A stretch of DNA of 64,000 bases from Galeopsis tetrahit (GCA_963675135.1 OY776131.1:37843381-37907380); one strand, 5' to 3'. Counted from the stretch's first letter, positions 34,667 through 47,790 are shown. The notes: generated from the letters alone by a model not told the origin. Made by a program: numbers and translations.

Positions 34667-35111
34667 TATTAGGGATGAGGACGGGTTTGCCCTGTCACAG
34701 TCTCAGAATTCGTCCCGTCTGGTAAATTTTTGAAGTTGAAACTCGTTCTATATGAGAACTCGTCGGACTCCACATAATTTTCTTATTATTTTTAAATTAA
34801 TTTTAATATGCACAGTGTATTTATTTTTACATTAAATCATTCAAATTTAAATATATAATTCTTTATAATTACATTTCGTACTCATCTGATACCAAAAAAA
34901 AATAAATTACATATAAAATATTTTTACATAAACATCTATTAATATGCATATAAGTTTATATAAATACACATATCGATATTTATATATATAGCGAATTTAA
35001 AGAACGAATTTAACAAAAATCACGAACCGTCTCATGTCCGCTTAATCGGGCCTAAACACGATTCATACCGAACGAGTTCAATGAGAGCCGGGTTTAAACC
35101 CATTATCCCTA
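34667..35111. mobile_element. hAT-like MITE (445 bp)
   Basis: An 8-bp duplication ATCAATAT flanks it (34,659-34,666; 35,112-35,119), the hAT length. The ends are TAGGGATGAGGACGGGTTT, preceded by three extra bases, and on the minus strand TAGGGATAATGGGTTTAAA. The body is AT-rich and noncoding. Confidence 0.6.
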
Positions 35112-35193
35112 ATCAATATATGTTCAAGATCTGACTAATCGGTCACTATTTAGTTGTAACAGTGAAGCTGCACAGTACTAGCATTAGAGCAAA

Positions 35194-35217
35194 CTAGTAT
35201 TTCTCCGTGCGATGCAC
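35194..35217 (-). mobile_element. Helitron 3-prime end (second family member)
   Basis: On the minus strand the hairpin CGTGC-ATC-GCACG is followed by eight bases and CTAG, then T. This resembles the terminus of the 8.3-12.9 kb Helitron. A 5-prime end is not certain; the TA-rich stretch near 35,760 could hide it, giving a short non-autonomous element. Confidence 0.6.
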
Positions 35218-35721
35218 GATTTATAAATTGGAGTAATAAACTTATATAAATAATGATGTTAATAAATGATTTTTTTATATATATACAATAGTGTAAGAAT
35301 TATTTTTTAGGACCATCAATTTTAATATTTTATTTGAAAAATAAACGTAACAATAATATGGGATAAAATTAATTGAGCATAATTAATAAATATCAATTTT
35401 ATATAATAAGTAATAATATTTTACAATAGTTATATTTATATATAAAAGAAGCATATCTATAAAATAGACATGAAGATTTGATCAAATATAATAAAAATAC
35501 AATATTATTATATACTCCATATTCTAATAGAAAATAATGAAGAAATTCAAAGAAAAAAAAATTGGTTGGCATAGAGAGATGAGAGAGAAAATGAAAATAA
35601 TGGAAGACAAGGAAAATGAATTTTAAAATATGATATTTTATTTGTGGATTCCAAAAAAATAATATTTTACTATTACAACATTTACATTTTAGGCGGGACT
35701 TGTCAAAGAAGTCACTATTCT

Positions 35722-35753
<32 letters not shown>

Positions 35754-35779
35754 TATTATACTCGAATCAAATCTCTCAG

Positions 35780-36433
35780 GTCATCTCCAACCACAAACTC
35801 TCAAATGAAGATCTCTAAACTCTAAAATACACTTTTTCATACTCTATTTTAAAAACCTTCTCCAACCATGAAACTCTATATCTTACTCTATTTATTATTT
35901 TAATCATTTTCAATATATTACAATCATTAAATAATATATTTATCTTCATATTTAAATTAATTTATACAATTAAATATTCAATTAGTAAATTAAATTATAA
36001 ATTAAATATTGTTGATTTTATCAAAATCATAAAATGTAAATAAACTTGTAGTTTTTAAATATTACTTTTATTTAAATATAAAATTACAAAACACATAATG
36101 ATGTAAAACGAAACATGTGAGTATAATGTATGTTTTATTGTATTTTAAGTTATTTTTTTTGTTGGTAATAATAATACACAAAAAAAAAAGTTACACAATT
36201 AAAATTATATTATAAATTAGTATAACAATAGAATTGTAATTATATTTAACAAATTATTAATATAGAATTGTAATACAGAATAGTAAATATTAATAAAATA
36301 ATAGATATAAAATATAGAGTTTTGAATAGTGAACTTCATATATAGAGTTTACTATTCAAAACTCTATTTCAAAACTTCAAAATAGAGGGAGCAAAACTCT
36401 ATATATTCATTTATAGCCTACGGTTGGAGATGG
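35780..36433. mobile_element. TIR MITE of the CATCTCCAACC type
   Basis: The left end GTCATCTCCAACCACAAACTC pairs with the right end ACGGTTGGAGATGG. TCTCAG occurs on both sides (35,774-35,779; 36,434-36,439). The 654-bp interior repeats the phrase AAACTCTAT and is noncoding. The superfamily is not assigned. Confidence 0.6.
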
Positions 36434-36439
36434 TCTCAG

Positions 36440-38640
36440 AAGCACGTTTTTACAGCTCGGCACATCACATTCTCATCACTCAAATCATAAATTAATTAAT
36501 AATTATATACCATTGCAGATATTTACATGACTGTTCAAATCAGATGGCTTGTCTCATTAGAATTTATTTATTGGACCCAGCCTCAACCACTGTAGTAAAA
36601 CTTCTCTATATTAATATTGTCAGGATAGTAAAATTTCATTAAATTAATACTACATTCGTCCATTTTTACCTAAGAAATACACGAATATTAAATATTTTTT
36701 GGACAAAAATGAATACTGAATATATAGATACTTGAATATAGTTATTTGATGTACAAGAAACTTTTTTGGGAACAAATTGACATGAATTTTAAATATACAA
36801 TGAACTTGAATCTAGTTATTCAATATACTTCAACTAAATATTATGAACATGAATTTAGTTATTTGATGTACTAAAGTGATGAAAGAATTACCATATAAAC
36901 AAAATAAAAAGTTTAACTATATTGTGATAATTGATGTACTAAACTTTTTTGGGAACAAATTGACACGAATCTTTAAATTTTAATATTTTTAATTTATGTT
37001 TTTTTTTTTGTCTAATTTACGTTCTTTTTGGTCCAATTTACGTTCTTTTAATCGAAAAAAATTAAAATTTTGATCAAATAGTCCAATTTACGTCCTTTAA
37101 GTTTAAAAATTAAAAAAATTCTAAAAATCACATTAAAAAATTTAAAATTCTCATTAAATTGTGTAAAATAAAATAAAAAAATCTACAATTTAAAATAAAA
37201 ACTTAAAAGATATAAATTGAAATTGAAATAGACTTAAATTACATAGACATAAAATGAAATTTACTCAATCTCATCGTCTCAATTCTCAAGACACTCGTGT
37301 TAAGTGGATGTGGGACATTGAGACGCATGTTACTTACATGTGACATAACAAATATGGTAAACATCTGATATTAATAATGTCATTATTCTTAAGATATCTG
37401 AAAATAAAAGAAAGGGATCGAGAGATGTCCTTCAAGAAAAAAGATTAATTGTAGTAAACAATTAGGAAAACGTCCCTGTTTTTTAATGAATATAGAAAAA
37501 GAGATGGAAGCAATTTCAGATTTAGTGAAAGAAATGGAATAAGGTAAGAAGATAAGGAGGCATTTACACATTCCCATGTAAGTAAAATTAATGTATAAAT
37601 TTTAACATTATATGATATCATAACATGAAAAAAAAGAAACTTCTTTAAGACAAAATTTTGAATTCATCCCTGAGTACGTTCAACATTCAACATTATTGTT
37701 TGATCATTATTTCAGATTTGATCTTATCTTGTGGGTGTTGTTACATTTTACCCAACATCTTCAATGCAAAACTGACTATGACGTTATTTGACTCCCAACA
37801 ATATCAATAGTGTAAAAATAGAAAGTCATTGGGGATGAGGTTGCTAAAAAAAGTAACACTTTAAAAAAAAAAAAATTAAAAACTTTCAAGTGATATCATC
37901 ATATATAAATCTTACCCATACAATCGAATAAATAACAAGTTCTTTTTACTAATCTATTTAATTAAGTGTTTTCTTTCGATCATTAATTTTAATTCATTTT
38001 TTCTTTTATTTATATGAATTTTGAGTCTATCATTTAAGATGGTATTATAAGAGAGTTCATCTAAATGAATACTGAAATATTTAAATATGAATAACTATAC
38101 TTCCTTCGTTTCACAATTATTTTCATACTTTCCTTTTCGAAACGTGGAAATTATTTATAAACTTCACTCTCACAATATCCTCAATTTTATACAATTGTCA
38201 TTATTTTTTTTTCACACATACACAAAAGTCAACTCATTTATTTACTTTATACATAAAAATTTACAAAATTACCCCTTTAAGACTCCACTCATTATTACTC
38301 TTTATTAATATGTGTGTCCATCTGCATATGAAAGTAATCCTGGAATGTAGATAGTATTATATATTTTTTTAAAAATAGGTGAAACATTGTTATAATTTCT
38401 TTGTTTGATCTTGATGTAATTGGTGGGCTGTAAGATCTTGATTTTTTCGGTCACGAGTTCACGTGGAGCAATGGTAGGGCCAGGATGTAAAATATTCAAG
38501 TCCATCTCGATTGAGCATCGACAAATTCTACTTAGCGTCTTATGTACCACGCTTCGAGAGTCCAATATCTTCCACGCATTAGACCTGACCACGCCCCTAT
38601 CTTCATTTCGACGGCTAAGGTAGATTATTGAAATCCCCAT
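36440..38640. other. AT-rich intergenic DNA with repeat fragments
   Basis: Bases 37,000-37,200 share the (C/T)CAATTTACGTC motif with the left window edge. Around 38,087-38,330 ACTTCCTTCGTTTCAC begins a decayed Stowaway-like stretch. No gene is recognised. Confidence 0.45.
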
Positions 38641-40025
38641 AGCTCCCAGCGTAAGAGACTATTGTGGGTTGAGAAATTGTGGGCTGAGCATGATAAGTGT
38701 GAGGACATCATAAAGTATGAACCTAACCACACCTTTGTTCAACCGAATTAAAAGGTGTAGTGAACAATTGAAGATATGAGAAAAGAGGACATTTGGTAAT
38801 GTGTCCATGAAAGTGAGGGTCCTCAAGGATAACATTTAAAAGTTACAGGCTCAATATCAATGTAAAAAAACAATGACGATCATTAAGGAAAAATAAAAGT
38901 TGTTGGAGGGAGGGTCTTCTCAAGCAAGAGAAAACATGGTGGTTTCAGAGATTCCGAGCCTTTTGGTTGAAAGATAGTGGCTGGAATACATCACTCTTTC
39001 ATGTTAAAACGACTCAACGGAGATAGACAAAAATATGCTCCACCGTACAATTGACACAATGGGATGTGGCTTGAGGGTGACGAGGAAGTGCGTGAGTAGG
39101 GTAATGAAAGTGTTTTTTTTTTTTTGATCTATTTAGGTAAAGTGAAAGAGATAATTCAAACATATGAACTTGCATCGCTACAACTGATTAACATGGATAA
39201 GTAAGAGCTTTTGACTAATGGTAACATTGAAGTGGAGAGTGTGTAAAACCTTGAAAGTCATCTTGGGGCAAGGTCCGTGACCCACGACTCCAAATTTTTG
39301 GGACTTCCCTTGATTACCGGGAGGGGAAAAAATAGGTTTTTAAGTTAGTGTTCGATAGGGTGGTGAATAGACTCAAAAGTTGGAAAAAGAAATCTTTTAA
39401 CAAGGCTGAAAATGAAATCCTCCTCAAAATAATCGTTCATGCTGTCCCCAATTACGTTATGAGTTGTTTTTTTTTCTTTCCTTGATCCTTGTGTGAAGAC
39501 ATTGACAAGTGAGTTGTTCGCTTTTATTGGGGCTCGACACTGCAAGTAAGAAAAATTCATTAACTTAGTTGGGAAAAGATCTCCTGATCAAAAAAGGGAG
39601 AGGGGGAGGGGGTTTGGGCTTTTGTGAGATGTATTTCTTCAATTTAGATATGGTTGTGAAGCAATATTGAAAACTTTTGAACAACGAACATTCCTTGGCC
39701 ACTAGGATCCTCAAGACTCGGTATTTTTGTAGAGGCAATATGAGTCGACAACTATGGCTTATCAGTCGAGCTTCGTGTGGAGAAGCATTCTCAGTGCTCG
39801 TCAATTGGTGAAGGGAGAGATAGGATGGCGTGTAAGGAATATGATCTCCATTTAGTGATTTGGTGATATTTAGGTCGACATTGACTTCCTCACCAAAAAG
39901 GTTCATTTTGTTAGGAGAAATGACAATAGGTTGACACGCAATTTGACATGGGCTGGATTTGAACAATCTTTGAATGAGGAAATGACTATTTGTTGTAAAA
40001 GAATTGTGATTGAAATTTTTAGTCT
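38641..40025 (+). pseudogene. Degenerate LINE (L1-type) ORF2 fragment
   Basis: Three-frame reading gives ordered pieces of a plant L1 ORF2: GNTSLFHVKTTQRR (about 38,980-39,020), FLGLPLI near 39,300, then RLKSWKKKSFNKAENEILLK and AVPNYVMSCF (39,370-39,475). Next come GLGFCEMYFFNLDMVVKQY and LATRILKTRYFCRGNMSRQL (39,615-39,750), then GWRVRN near 39,825. In plant LINEs these follow each other downstream of the RT active site. Stops and shifts occur every 30-60 codons. The RT YxDD core is not visible, so only the C-terminal half remains. A hAT element (40,034-40,657) interrupts or ends it. Confidence 0.7.
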
Positions 40026-40033
40026 ATCATTCG

Positions 40034-40657
40034 TAGAGATGTTTATCCGGGCCGGGCTAACCGGGCTGACCCGTTTAACCCTGAAAAATGCAGGATTAGG
40101 GTTCATGAATCATAGACCCGTTTAAATCCGGGTTTTTTTGACCCAGACCGATTAGCCCGCGGGTTAAACCGGGCCAGTCCGCTAGCCCGAGTTGTTACCT
40201 TTTTTTTTTAATAAATAACATACGAACAAATTTTGAGTTATTTAGCCCATAACCATAAGCATTAAGCAGCCCATTATCATTTATTAGTTATTATTACTAT
40301 TTTTTTATTAGATTATGAATTTTTTGGTAGCTTTATTTGACCATATTAGGACCAATGAGTTCTAGAGTTGTATTTAAATTATACTTTTATTTTCTTATTT
40401 ATCGATCATTAACTAATTATATATTTTTCTATTTTATTTTCTTGTTGGATGTGTCAATTGGAACATTTAATTTTAAAAGAAAAAAATTATTGTAGCCCGT
40501 TAGTGGCCCGTTTAACCCGTGGCCCGCTAGGGTTAGGGTTAGGTCCCAACAATTGTAGGACCGTTAAGTATGAACCGGTTAAGGCCCTAACCCGTTTAGC
40601 CCGTAGCCCTGTAGGGCTGGCCCTATAGGGCTAGGGCCAGCCCGATAGACATCTCTA
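40034..40657. mobile_element. hAT element, non-autonomous (624 bp)
   Basis: A perfect 8-bp target duplication ATCATTCG (40,026-40,033; 40,658-40,665) and inverted ends TAGAGATGTTTATCCGGGC and TAGAGATGTCTATCGGGCT (minus strand). Subterminal CCCG/GGGC-rich repeats such as CCCGTTTAACCC are typical hAT transposase-binding clusters. No transposase frame is present. Confidence 0.85.
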
Positions 40658-40822
40658 ATCATTCGTACAAAATGAAATTATGTTATTTTTCAGTTAAACA
40701 AAAACATACTTGGTGGTCCGCTTATATTCTAAGGTCTTGTTTGATAGTTAAGATTAATAGTCGATTAACTTCATCTCATCAATCATAGGTTGTTTGATAA
40801 CTAAAATTAATGGTAGATTGTA

Positions 40823-41075
40823 CTCCCTCCGTCCATGAAATGTAGTCCCATTTGCCTCATATTTTTTGTCCACCAAATGTAGTCCCATACACTTTATGAA
40901 AACCATCACCCCTCAACCATCACTTAATTACTCAATTTGCCATCAACTTTATTCACAAACAATCACTTTATTCACAATGGACTCCACAATACCCTATAAT
41001 ACCCTTACTTTATCTACATTTTTCTTAAAACTTGTGCCCACCCACCATGAAACTACATTTGATGGATGGAGGAAG
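40823..41075. mobile_element. Stowaway MITE, copy 1
   Basis: CTCCCTCCGTCCATGAAATG at the left and CATTTGATGGATGGAGGAAG at the right, flanked by TA dinucleotides. The 253-bp interior is closely similar to the copy at 41,612, sharing CATCACTTAATTACTCAA and ACAAACAATCACTTTATT. Confidence 0.85.
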
Positions 41076-41340
41076 TATTCTTAAATCAATAAAATCTAGA
41101 TATCATACTAATCTCAATCTAATTAGCATTAATTATCAAACAAAACCTATGTAATATGATATCTTCATTGATACTAAGTTAATAAGTGAAGGTAGATTTT
41201 CACCTTATTAATTACTTCAACCATTTTTTTTCAAAAGTTGCTTATTTTGTCATTTTGAACGTCCCACAAAAAATTATTCATTTCATTTTTTTACTACACT
41301 CATTATATCTCTATATTTTTCTTTTTTCTATCTCTCTTAC

Positions 41341-41877
41341 TGAAATAATTTCGTCTCATCTAAAGTTTGAACTTGTAGAGAGGTTGAAAATTAATTCTTG
41401 TATATTAATTTCTAATACTCTTCCTCACTCGTTGGTCGAATTATCACCTCTTATCCTTTTGGGAGGAGGCCCATCGAGTGGACAATTTAAATGGGGAATC
41501 GAACTCAAGATGTGTGGGCGTGAGCCTTTAGACTCTAATACCATGAAATAATTTTGTTTCATCTAAAAGTCCGAACTTGTAAAGAGACTGTGAATTAATT
41601 CTTGTATATTACTCCCTCCATCCACGAAAAATAGTCTCATTTGCCTTATATTATTTGTCCACAAAATGTAGTCTCATACCCTTTATGGAAACTATCACCC
41701 TTCAACCATCACTTAATTACTCAAATTGTCATCAATTTTATTCACAAACAATCACTTTATTTAAAATGGATCCCACAATACCCTACAATACTTTTACTTT
41801 ATCTACCATTTTTTTTAAAACACGTGCCCCACTCCAATGGGACTACATTTCATGGACGGAGGAAGTAATTCATAATA
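41341..41877 (-). mobile_element. TRIM retrotransposon with nested Stowaway
   Basis: Two direct repeats of 77-78 bp (41,341-41,417, and 41,544-41,611 continuing at 41,868-41,877) act as LTRs. A CTTAC duplication lies on both sides (41,336-41,340; 41,878-41,882). Next to the right repeat the minus strand reads TGGTATTAGAGTC, a primer site close to that for initiator tRNA-Met. Next to the left repeat it reads GAGTGAGGAAGAG, a polypurine tract. The internal part is only about 126 bp with no ORF. The right LTR is split by a Stowaway at a TA. Confidence 0.8.
41612..41865. mobile_element. Stowaway MITE, copy 2, inside the TRIM LTR
   Basis: CTCCCTCCATCCACGAAAAA at the left and TTCATGGACGGAGGAAG at the right, with TA on each side (41,610-41,611; 41,866-41,867). 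Removing it restores the continuity of the TRIM LTR. Confidence 0.85.
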
Positions 41878-41953
41878 CTTACCTTTTTTATTTTCTATTT
41901 TCTCTTACATTTTTTTTCATCTCACTAATTCAATAATCATTGCATATATAAGA

Positions 41954-42232
41954 CTCCCCCAGTCTAATGATTATTTGCACACTTTTCTTATTGGAACGTC
42001 CCAAAATTATTTGCACACTCCTAATATGGAAATACTCCATAAAATTAGTACTCTCCCAACATCATTTTATTTTGAAAATTGTCACTCATTTTTTACACCT
42101 CATAAAATTCACTTTACACCTTATCAAATCACCTAAAATACCTCTTATTTATCTTACATCATCAATCACTTTATTTTATTTTCTTAAAAACCGTAACGGT
42201 TAACGTGTGCAAAAAATGTAATATGGAGGGAG
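41954..42232. mobile_element. Stowaway-like MITE, different family
   Basis: CTCCCCCAGTCTAATGATTA with ATTTGCACAC at the left, and GTGTGCAAAAAATGTAATAT with GGAGGGAG at the right. TA follows the right end; the left flank reads GA. Confidence 0.65.
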
Positions 42233-42234
42233 TA

Positions 42235-44754
42235 TTATATTTATTTTTTAATACACATGTTAAAAGTAAATATTCAACTTTAAAATGTAGGAAGAGAATG
42301 TTTTATTTGTATGATTGATTTGTTTGGTACAACACGACAAAGTAAAAATTAGACGAAATAATTAACCGTACACGGTATAGTTATAATTACTAACAACACA
42401 AATTTTCGTAAGTCGTAATTCTATATTTTCTGCCTTTTGGAATAATTTTTGTGGATAAAGGCATTTTGCTTCTTTATTTTTGTCTCCAAGTGGCGGCTCC
42501 CGTGGATCATTTCGATTCACTAATTTTATTCATGTTAAATCAATTTTGTGGTGCTGATTTAACAATCTGTCACATCATGTAAGTAAACATTATTGATGAA
42601 TTTTATACTTTAAATCTTAAAAGAAAACTTATAACGGAGTATAAAATATTATAATATTAAAATATAGATATAGATAATTAGAGTAAATTTGAGTTAATAT
42701 TTGTGATCAAATTCGGATCAATGAATTAAAATTTAACTAAAATACATTTTTTCACTTTTAAATATTATTTTACTATATAATCAAAACTATATTATTATAT
42801 AATTAAAATATTGTCACTATAAGGTCAAAAATGATTATTACACGTTCAAAGAATTTTTCAGAATATTTTTTGAAGTAGTACATTTTTTGTTTTATAGTGA
42901 TAATATTTTAATTTTGTAGTAACAATATATTGGTCATGTAGTAAATCACTCACTTGCGATCCGTAAATTTTTTAGACAATCTAAATTCAGATTTATGACC
43001 CGTAAATTTTTAAAAATTGTCTTAATTATACATATTTCATGTGTGAAATATTTCACACAAATGTTATTCAAGATAAATTATACACAGTATATTTTACTCT
43101 CAAGATATATGTATTTAATTAACTTATTTTTAAATGACCCGTCTAAAATAGTAAAAATTACGGAGTAATAATTAATATGCGGATACTATAAATTAACCTA
43201 TATTTACAGTAGTAGACCACGATAATATTTTTGTACTTGTAAGCATGTTCGTAAACTTGAGCGATTTTTTATTAATAATATACAAAAATATTAAAAACAT
43301 TTATATATAGAAACTGTAAATAGGTTGAGTTAAATCGGCAACTCATGCTTCTAAGATTTACTTTGGGTGGAAGTGGAGACTGTGGAGTTGATTTTTTTTT
43401 TTTTTTTTAATCAAATATTTCAAGTGTACAATTAAAATTATGTCATAATAAATTGGGTTAAATGTACTTTGAATCAAATATTAAATAGAATAAATTAAAT
43501 ATTAAAATTCAAGTGTGTATATATATATATATTCAATTCTATAAAAAAATTATTATATAATTATTTATGTATATTATATTTACAACAAAATAAATTAATA
43601 TTAGATTAATTAATTGAATATATATATATATATATAAATACACACATGTATTATAAATAATGACGTTGAGTTACAAAAAAATATTGTTGCATCGTGTCGT
43701 CTAGTGTCAATCATACGGCATTCTTCATCAATCCTTTTCTAAGGGGCTATGTTTTTTTTATCCATAATAGTCTCAAACATAATTACTTACAAATTGATTA
43801 TTTTTATATACAAGTATCAAAAGTGTTATAACAAATTTATTGTGAAACAATTTTTATAATAAAATCGCTACTAAAATAATTTATTAAATTAATCTATCAT
43901 TAATTTTATTTAATTTAAAAAAAAACTAAAATATAAAATTTTAATATATCTTATTTATTTCATATATTTCACAGTTTTCCGAATTTTTCCAATGACTCCA
44001 TTTTTAAATGCTCCCTTCTCCTTCACATTATATTAAGATCTCACCATTCATATTTCTCCACTTGATCTCAGTCTTTCATTAATTAGTTAATATATTAATT
44101 AATTATATATTAAAGATATTAAAATTTTACTTTTCATTAAATTTTTTATATATTTTTTTTCTTCCTCCTCCCACTGTTATAGTGTTATGTGATATAATTG
44201 CAAAAAAAAAAAAATGTATTTGAATTGCCAGTACGTTGTAGTGGAAAATACGTTAAAATGTCGTAACTTTTAATACAATTAAACCGTTAATAAAATACAT
44301 TCATATTTTATAATATTTATTACTACTTTTACATTTAATTTTAAATATTCCAATTTTTTTAAAAAATAATATAAAATTTTCAGTGATACATGGACCTGCA
44401 CTAGTTTATATATAAAGGTGGGTGGTTGTGGGGGTGGAGGGCAGGGTGTCCATATGAAGCTTTATAAACCTCAATTAAATGGTTTCAACTTTTAGCTACA
44501 TATAGGTCCAGAATGGAGAACTGGTTTATTTAATGATGTGGGACAAAATTAATATCGGCATCTGCATCTTTCAAAATCATTCATGCAAATTCCAGTGCTT
44601 TCCGAAACATTAATACAAAAAAGATTAGCATGATTTCTGCACAAAAAAAATGACATTTATAAATCATTCATGCAAATTCCATACAATTATGGAAGAAATG
44701 AACCCCACATATATGTTAAAGTTAAATATAAGTGAAATTCATGTATAATTTAAA
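42235..44754. other. AT-rich intergenic DNA
   Basis: No gene is recognised; AT microsatellites lie near 43,515 and 43,620. At 44,390-44,405 ATGGACCTGCACTAGT resembles a very decayed plus-strand Helitron end. Confidence 0.4.
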
Positions 44755-45300
44755 CAGGATCGGTCCTAGAAATATTTGAATCTGGATCGAACTTTAAATT
44801 AAAGTTTTATTCCTTCATATATTTTATATATTCTAAATGAACTCATGAAATATGACGTAAAACAATTTTTAAAAGATTAGAAATATATAAATTTGTTCAA
44901 TACTTAAAATAATATGATAATGGTGTTCTAAGTAATTACATAAATACGACACATCTAACAATTTTAATAGCAAAAGTATTAATTAAGTTAGAATAATCAA
45001 GTTGCTCAATAATTCATTTTAGTAAAGAGTACTTAAAAATGACAACTTCAAAAATAACTCACTATCTTCAACTTCGGAAACACCATTATGTGTTAGATAA
45101 TTTTGAAGATTCTTACAAGACCTCAACAATCTTTTTAAAGGGTCAAATTCAAAGTGGATTCGACCCCGAAAACGGTCAGGACCTTGCAACTTCTTAAAAT
45201 TGAACAAAAATTATAAAACCTTTTTCAAAATTTTTGAATTGTGTAAATTCGGATTCTATAGAACCTCGAGCTTGATCAGTTTCAAAGGGAAAGTAATTAA
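44755..45300. mobile_element. hAT-like element fragment with transposase remnant
   Basis: Starts CAGGATCGGTCCTAGAAATA and matches the minus-strand copy at 460-582. At 45,019-45,207 the minus strand encodes SCKNLQNYLTHNGVSEVEDS then ELFLKLSFLSTLY. This is reminiscent of the C-terminal part of TTF-type/DUF4371 hAT transposases, but weakly. No target duplication was found. Confidence 0.4.
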
Positions 45301-45380
45301 CTCAAATTGTCTTTAGAATCTCAAATCTTCTCACTTCTTACTTCTGTCACTTTTATTTATGCATTTTTTCAACTGAATGC

Positions 45381-45422
<42 letters not shown>

Positions 45423-45784
45423 AAAAAATGAGCTTCTAAAAAATTAAATTATTCTTGAGTCTGAATCGATGGATGGTCTCGTTGAGCTCATATTAAGACC
45501 ACATCTGAATATAAATTAATTCATTTCAAATTTGTAGGTCTTACACTAGGAATTTGGCTAATAATAATTATATTTAAAAAAAATAGTGTATTTGGAATTA
45601 GAGTTCGATGTATCATTATCTCGAAAAATCGTCTTAAAGGAAAGTAGGTGAAGGGTGAATGAAGACAAGTAGGAAGAAGGATGTGTTTATTAAATTATGA
45701 TATTTGTTTGAAGATGATATTTCGTTTTTGACCAAAGAAGGATAGAATGATGTAGAGATTCAATAAAGTAGATTGTTTTATTAG
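45301..45784. other. AT-rich intergenic DNA
   Basis: Contains an AT microsatellite of about 34 bp (45,385-45,418). Nothing else recognised. Confidence 0.5.
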
Positions 45785-46109
45785 ATTATGATATTTGTTT
45801 AGGTTTTTTGGTAGTATTAAAAACCGAGTTCTATTGCTTTTAAATCATACTTTTGTTTTCTCTGATCATTAACTAATTATTTATTTTTCTAATTTTATTT
45901 GTTTCTTGTACGTGTCAATTGTGATCTTTAATTTAAAAAAAATAAAATTTGTAGCGCGTTAGTGATCCGTTTAACCCGTGTCCCGCTAGAATTAGATCTC
46001 AACTATTGATGGACCGGTTAACAACGAATCGAATAAAACTCTAAACCGTTAGTCCGTAGTCATGTAGGACGGGCCCTATATGACTAGGGTCAACCTGATA
46101 AACATCTCT
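45785..46109. mobile_element. Truncated copy of the 40-kb hAT family
   Basis: Matches the right half of the element at 40,034-40,657 with more divergence: TGATCATTAACTAATTAT, TTAGTGATCCGTTTAACCC, GTAGGACGGGCCCTATATG. It ends TGATAAACATCTCTA at 46,109. The left end is missing. Confidence 0.75.
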
Positions 46110-46439
46110 ACTTGAATCTGATACCCTTGACTTTTAAAAAAAATAAAGAGTTTAGTTTATCAAAGGCCGAATTATTTTTGTGATTAAAAAAAGAAGTTAT
46201 TTAAACACTTCCGAGAGATACCAAAGAATAATTAATTTATTATTTATTTATAAATAAACTTACATATTTTTGGATATTATTCTGGAGTATATCAGTATAT
46301 ATGGGGTCGGCCACATGTTCTCATTAATTTATTTGGTTAGACGGTGCTTTCATTAATATTTAAATATTACCTTTGTTTCTTTTTTACATATTTTAAAGAA
46401 TAATTATTTAAATAAAATAAATAATGAAAAAAAAAAAAA

Positions 46440-46750
46440 AGATAACTTACACTTTTGTATGTTACACTTTTTTTTTTTTTAGTTATATTGACTTACACTT
46501 TTTAGTTATAATAACTTACACTTTTCATTAAAAATTGTGTTGCATTTTTCAATTACAGTGACTTACACTTTTTAATAAAAAAATGTGTTACACTTTTCAG
46601 TAATATTGTGTTGCACTTTTTAATTATAATGACTTACACTTTTCAACATACATGTTTCCAAAAAAAATAGAACTTTCAACGGTTAATGATTGACCGTTGA
46701 CTTGGTCAACTAATTTCTTGTATAGAATCGATTCTATACAAGAATTTTGC
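46440..46750. mobile_element. Relative of the 30-kb Mutator-like array, with 30-bp palindrome
   Basis: On the minus strand the same AAAAGTGTAAG / AAAAGTGCAAC units occur about ten times at 46,445-46,650. They are followed by a perfect 30-bp palindrome at 46,715-46,744 (half-site TTCTTGTATAGAATC). The left terminus is not found, so it is a truncated or diverged family member. Confidence 0.55.
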
Positions 46751-47103
46751 CTAATTTTATTATTGTCATTTTTTTTTTGTTCAACTTCATTATTCTCATT
46801 TTATTTTTGAAAATACTACTATACACATTACTTTATTTTTACCCTTCAATCATCACTTATTACTCAAATTGACATCACTTTATTTATAGATCCCCACAAT
46901 ATCTCATCATACCCTCAACATATCTACTTTATATATAAATTAATTAATATTCATCCCAAAAAAATTGACATAATGAATTATGAACGAAAATAAAATAAAA
47001 TTTATTATACACTTAATTTGATATAAAATTACATTACATCTACTCAAAATCTCAAAACAAACTCATAATATCATTATTATCATAACTTTGCATGAAATAA
47101 TAA
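46751..47103. other. AT-rich intergenic DNA
   Basis: Contains a decayed Stowaway-like interior (CATCACTTATTACTCAAATT). No gene. Confidence 0.4.
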
Positions 47104-47790
47104 GGGTTAATTGCAAAAAAAATCACGACCTTTATTGTTTTTATCAATTACAACATATCTTTTTTTTCTTTGCAATTTGATACACCACCTTTTTAAGTTT
47201 TACAATTCAATACATCTGTCAATTTTCTGACAACAATTAAAATTATGATGTGATTGTCAGAGTTGTCGAGGTGCCACATAAATGTCACGAATGATGAATA
47301 ATTTATTTTTTTTAATTTTTAAAACATTTTTAATTAAAAAAAAAATACTAAAAAAGTAATTTTAAATTAAAAAGAATACTAAAAAAATTATTTTAAACTA
47401 AAAAGAATACTAAAAAAATTTGTTTTAAAAAAAACCATAAACCAATTTAATTATTAGTATCATTTCTCCAAAAACTCAAAAGAATAAGATCACATCCTCC
47501 AAATCACAGTTCAAAAAAAATAATGCAAAATTTTGTATATTATTTTTATTTAAAAAAGTTTTTAAAATAAAAAAAAATACATTTTATTGAGCAATCATGG
47601 CATTTACGTGGACATTTGTGTAGAACTTTAATGCGACTTCAATGTATACACATGAATTGTGTTGCCGAAAAATAAGCACATGCATCGAATTGCAAAACTT
47701 AAAAAGACGGTGTATCGAATTGCAAAGAATAAAAAAGGATATGTTGTAACTGATAAACACCGTAAAGGTCTAAATTTCCACCTTATTTAT
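47104..47790. mobile_element. Element with long inverted repeats (probable Mutator-like)
   Basis: The left arm GGGTTAATTGCAAAAAAAAT with CACGACC, ATCAATTACAACATATC, TTTGCAATTTGATACACC has its complement on the right side at 47,680-47,780 (GGTGTATCGAATTGCAAAG, GGATATGTTGTAACTGAT, AAAGGTC). The arms are over 100 bp. The outermost right end has diverged and no target duplication was found. The interior is noncoding. Confidence 0.55.

Noticed and set aside
41531..41590. tRNA-derived SINE
   Set aside because: A GTTCGATTC-like B box is present nearby, but the flanking direct repeats, primer site and CTTAC duplication are better explained by a TRIM.
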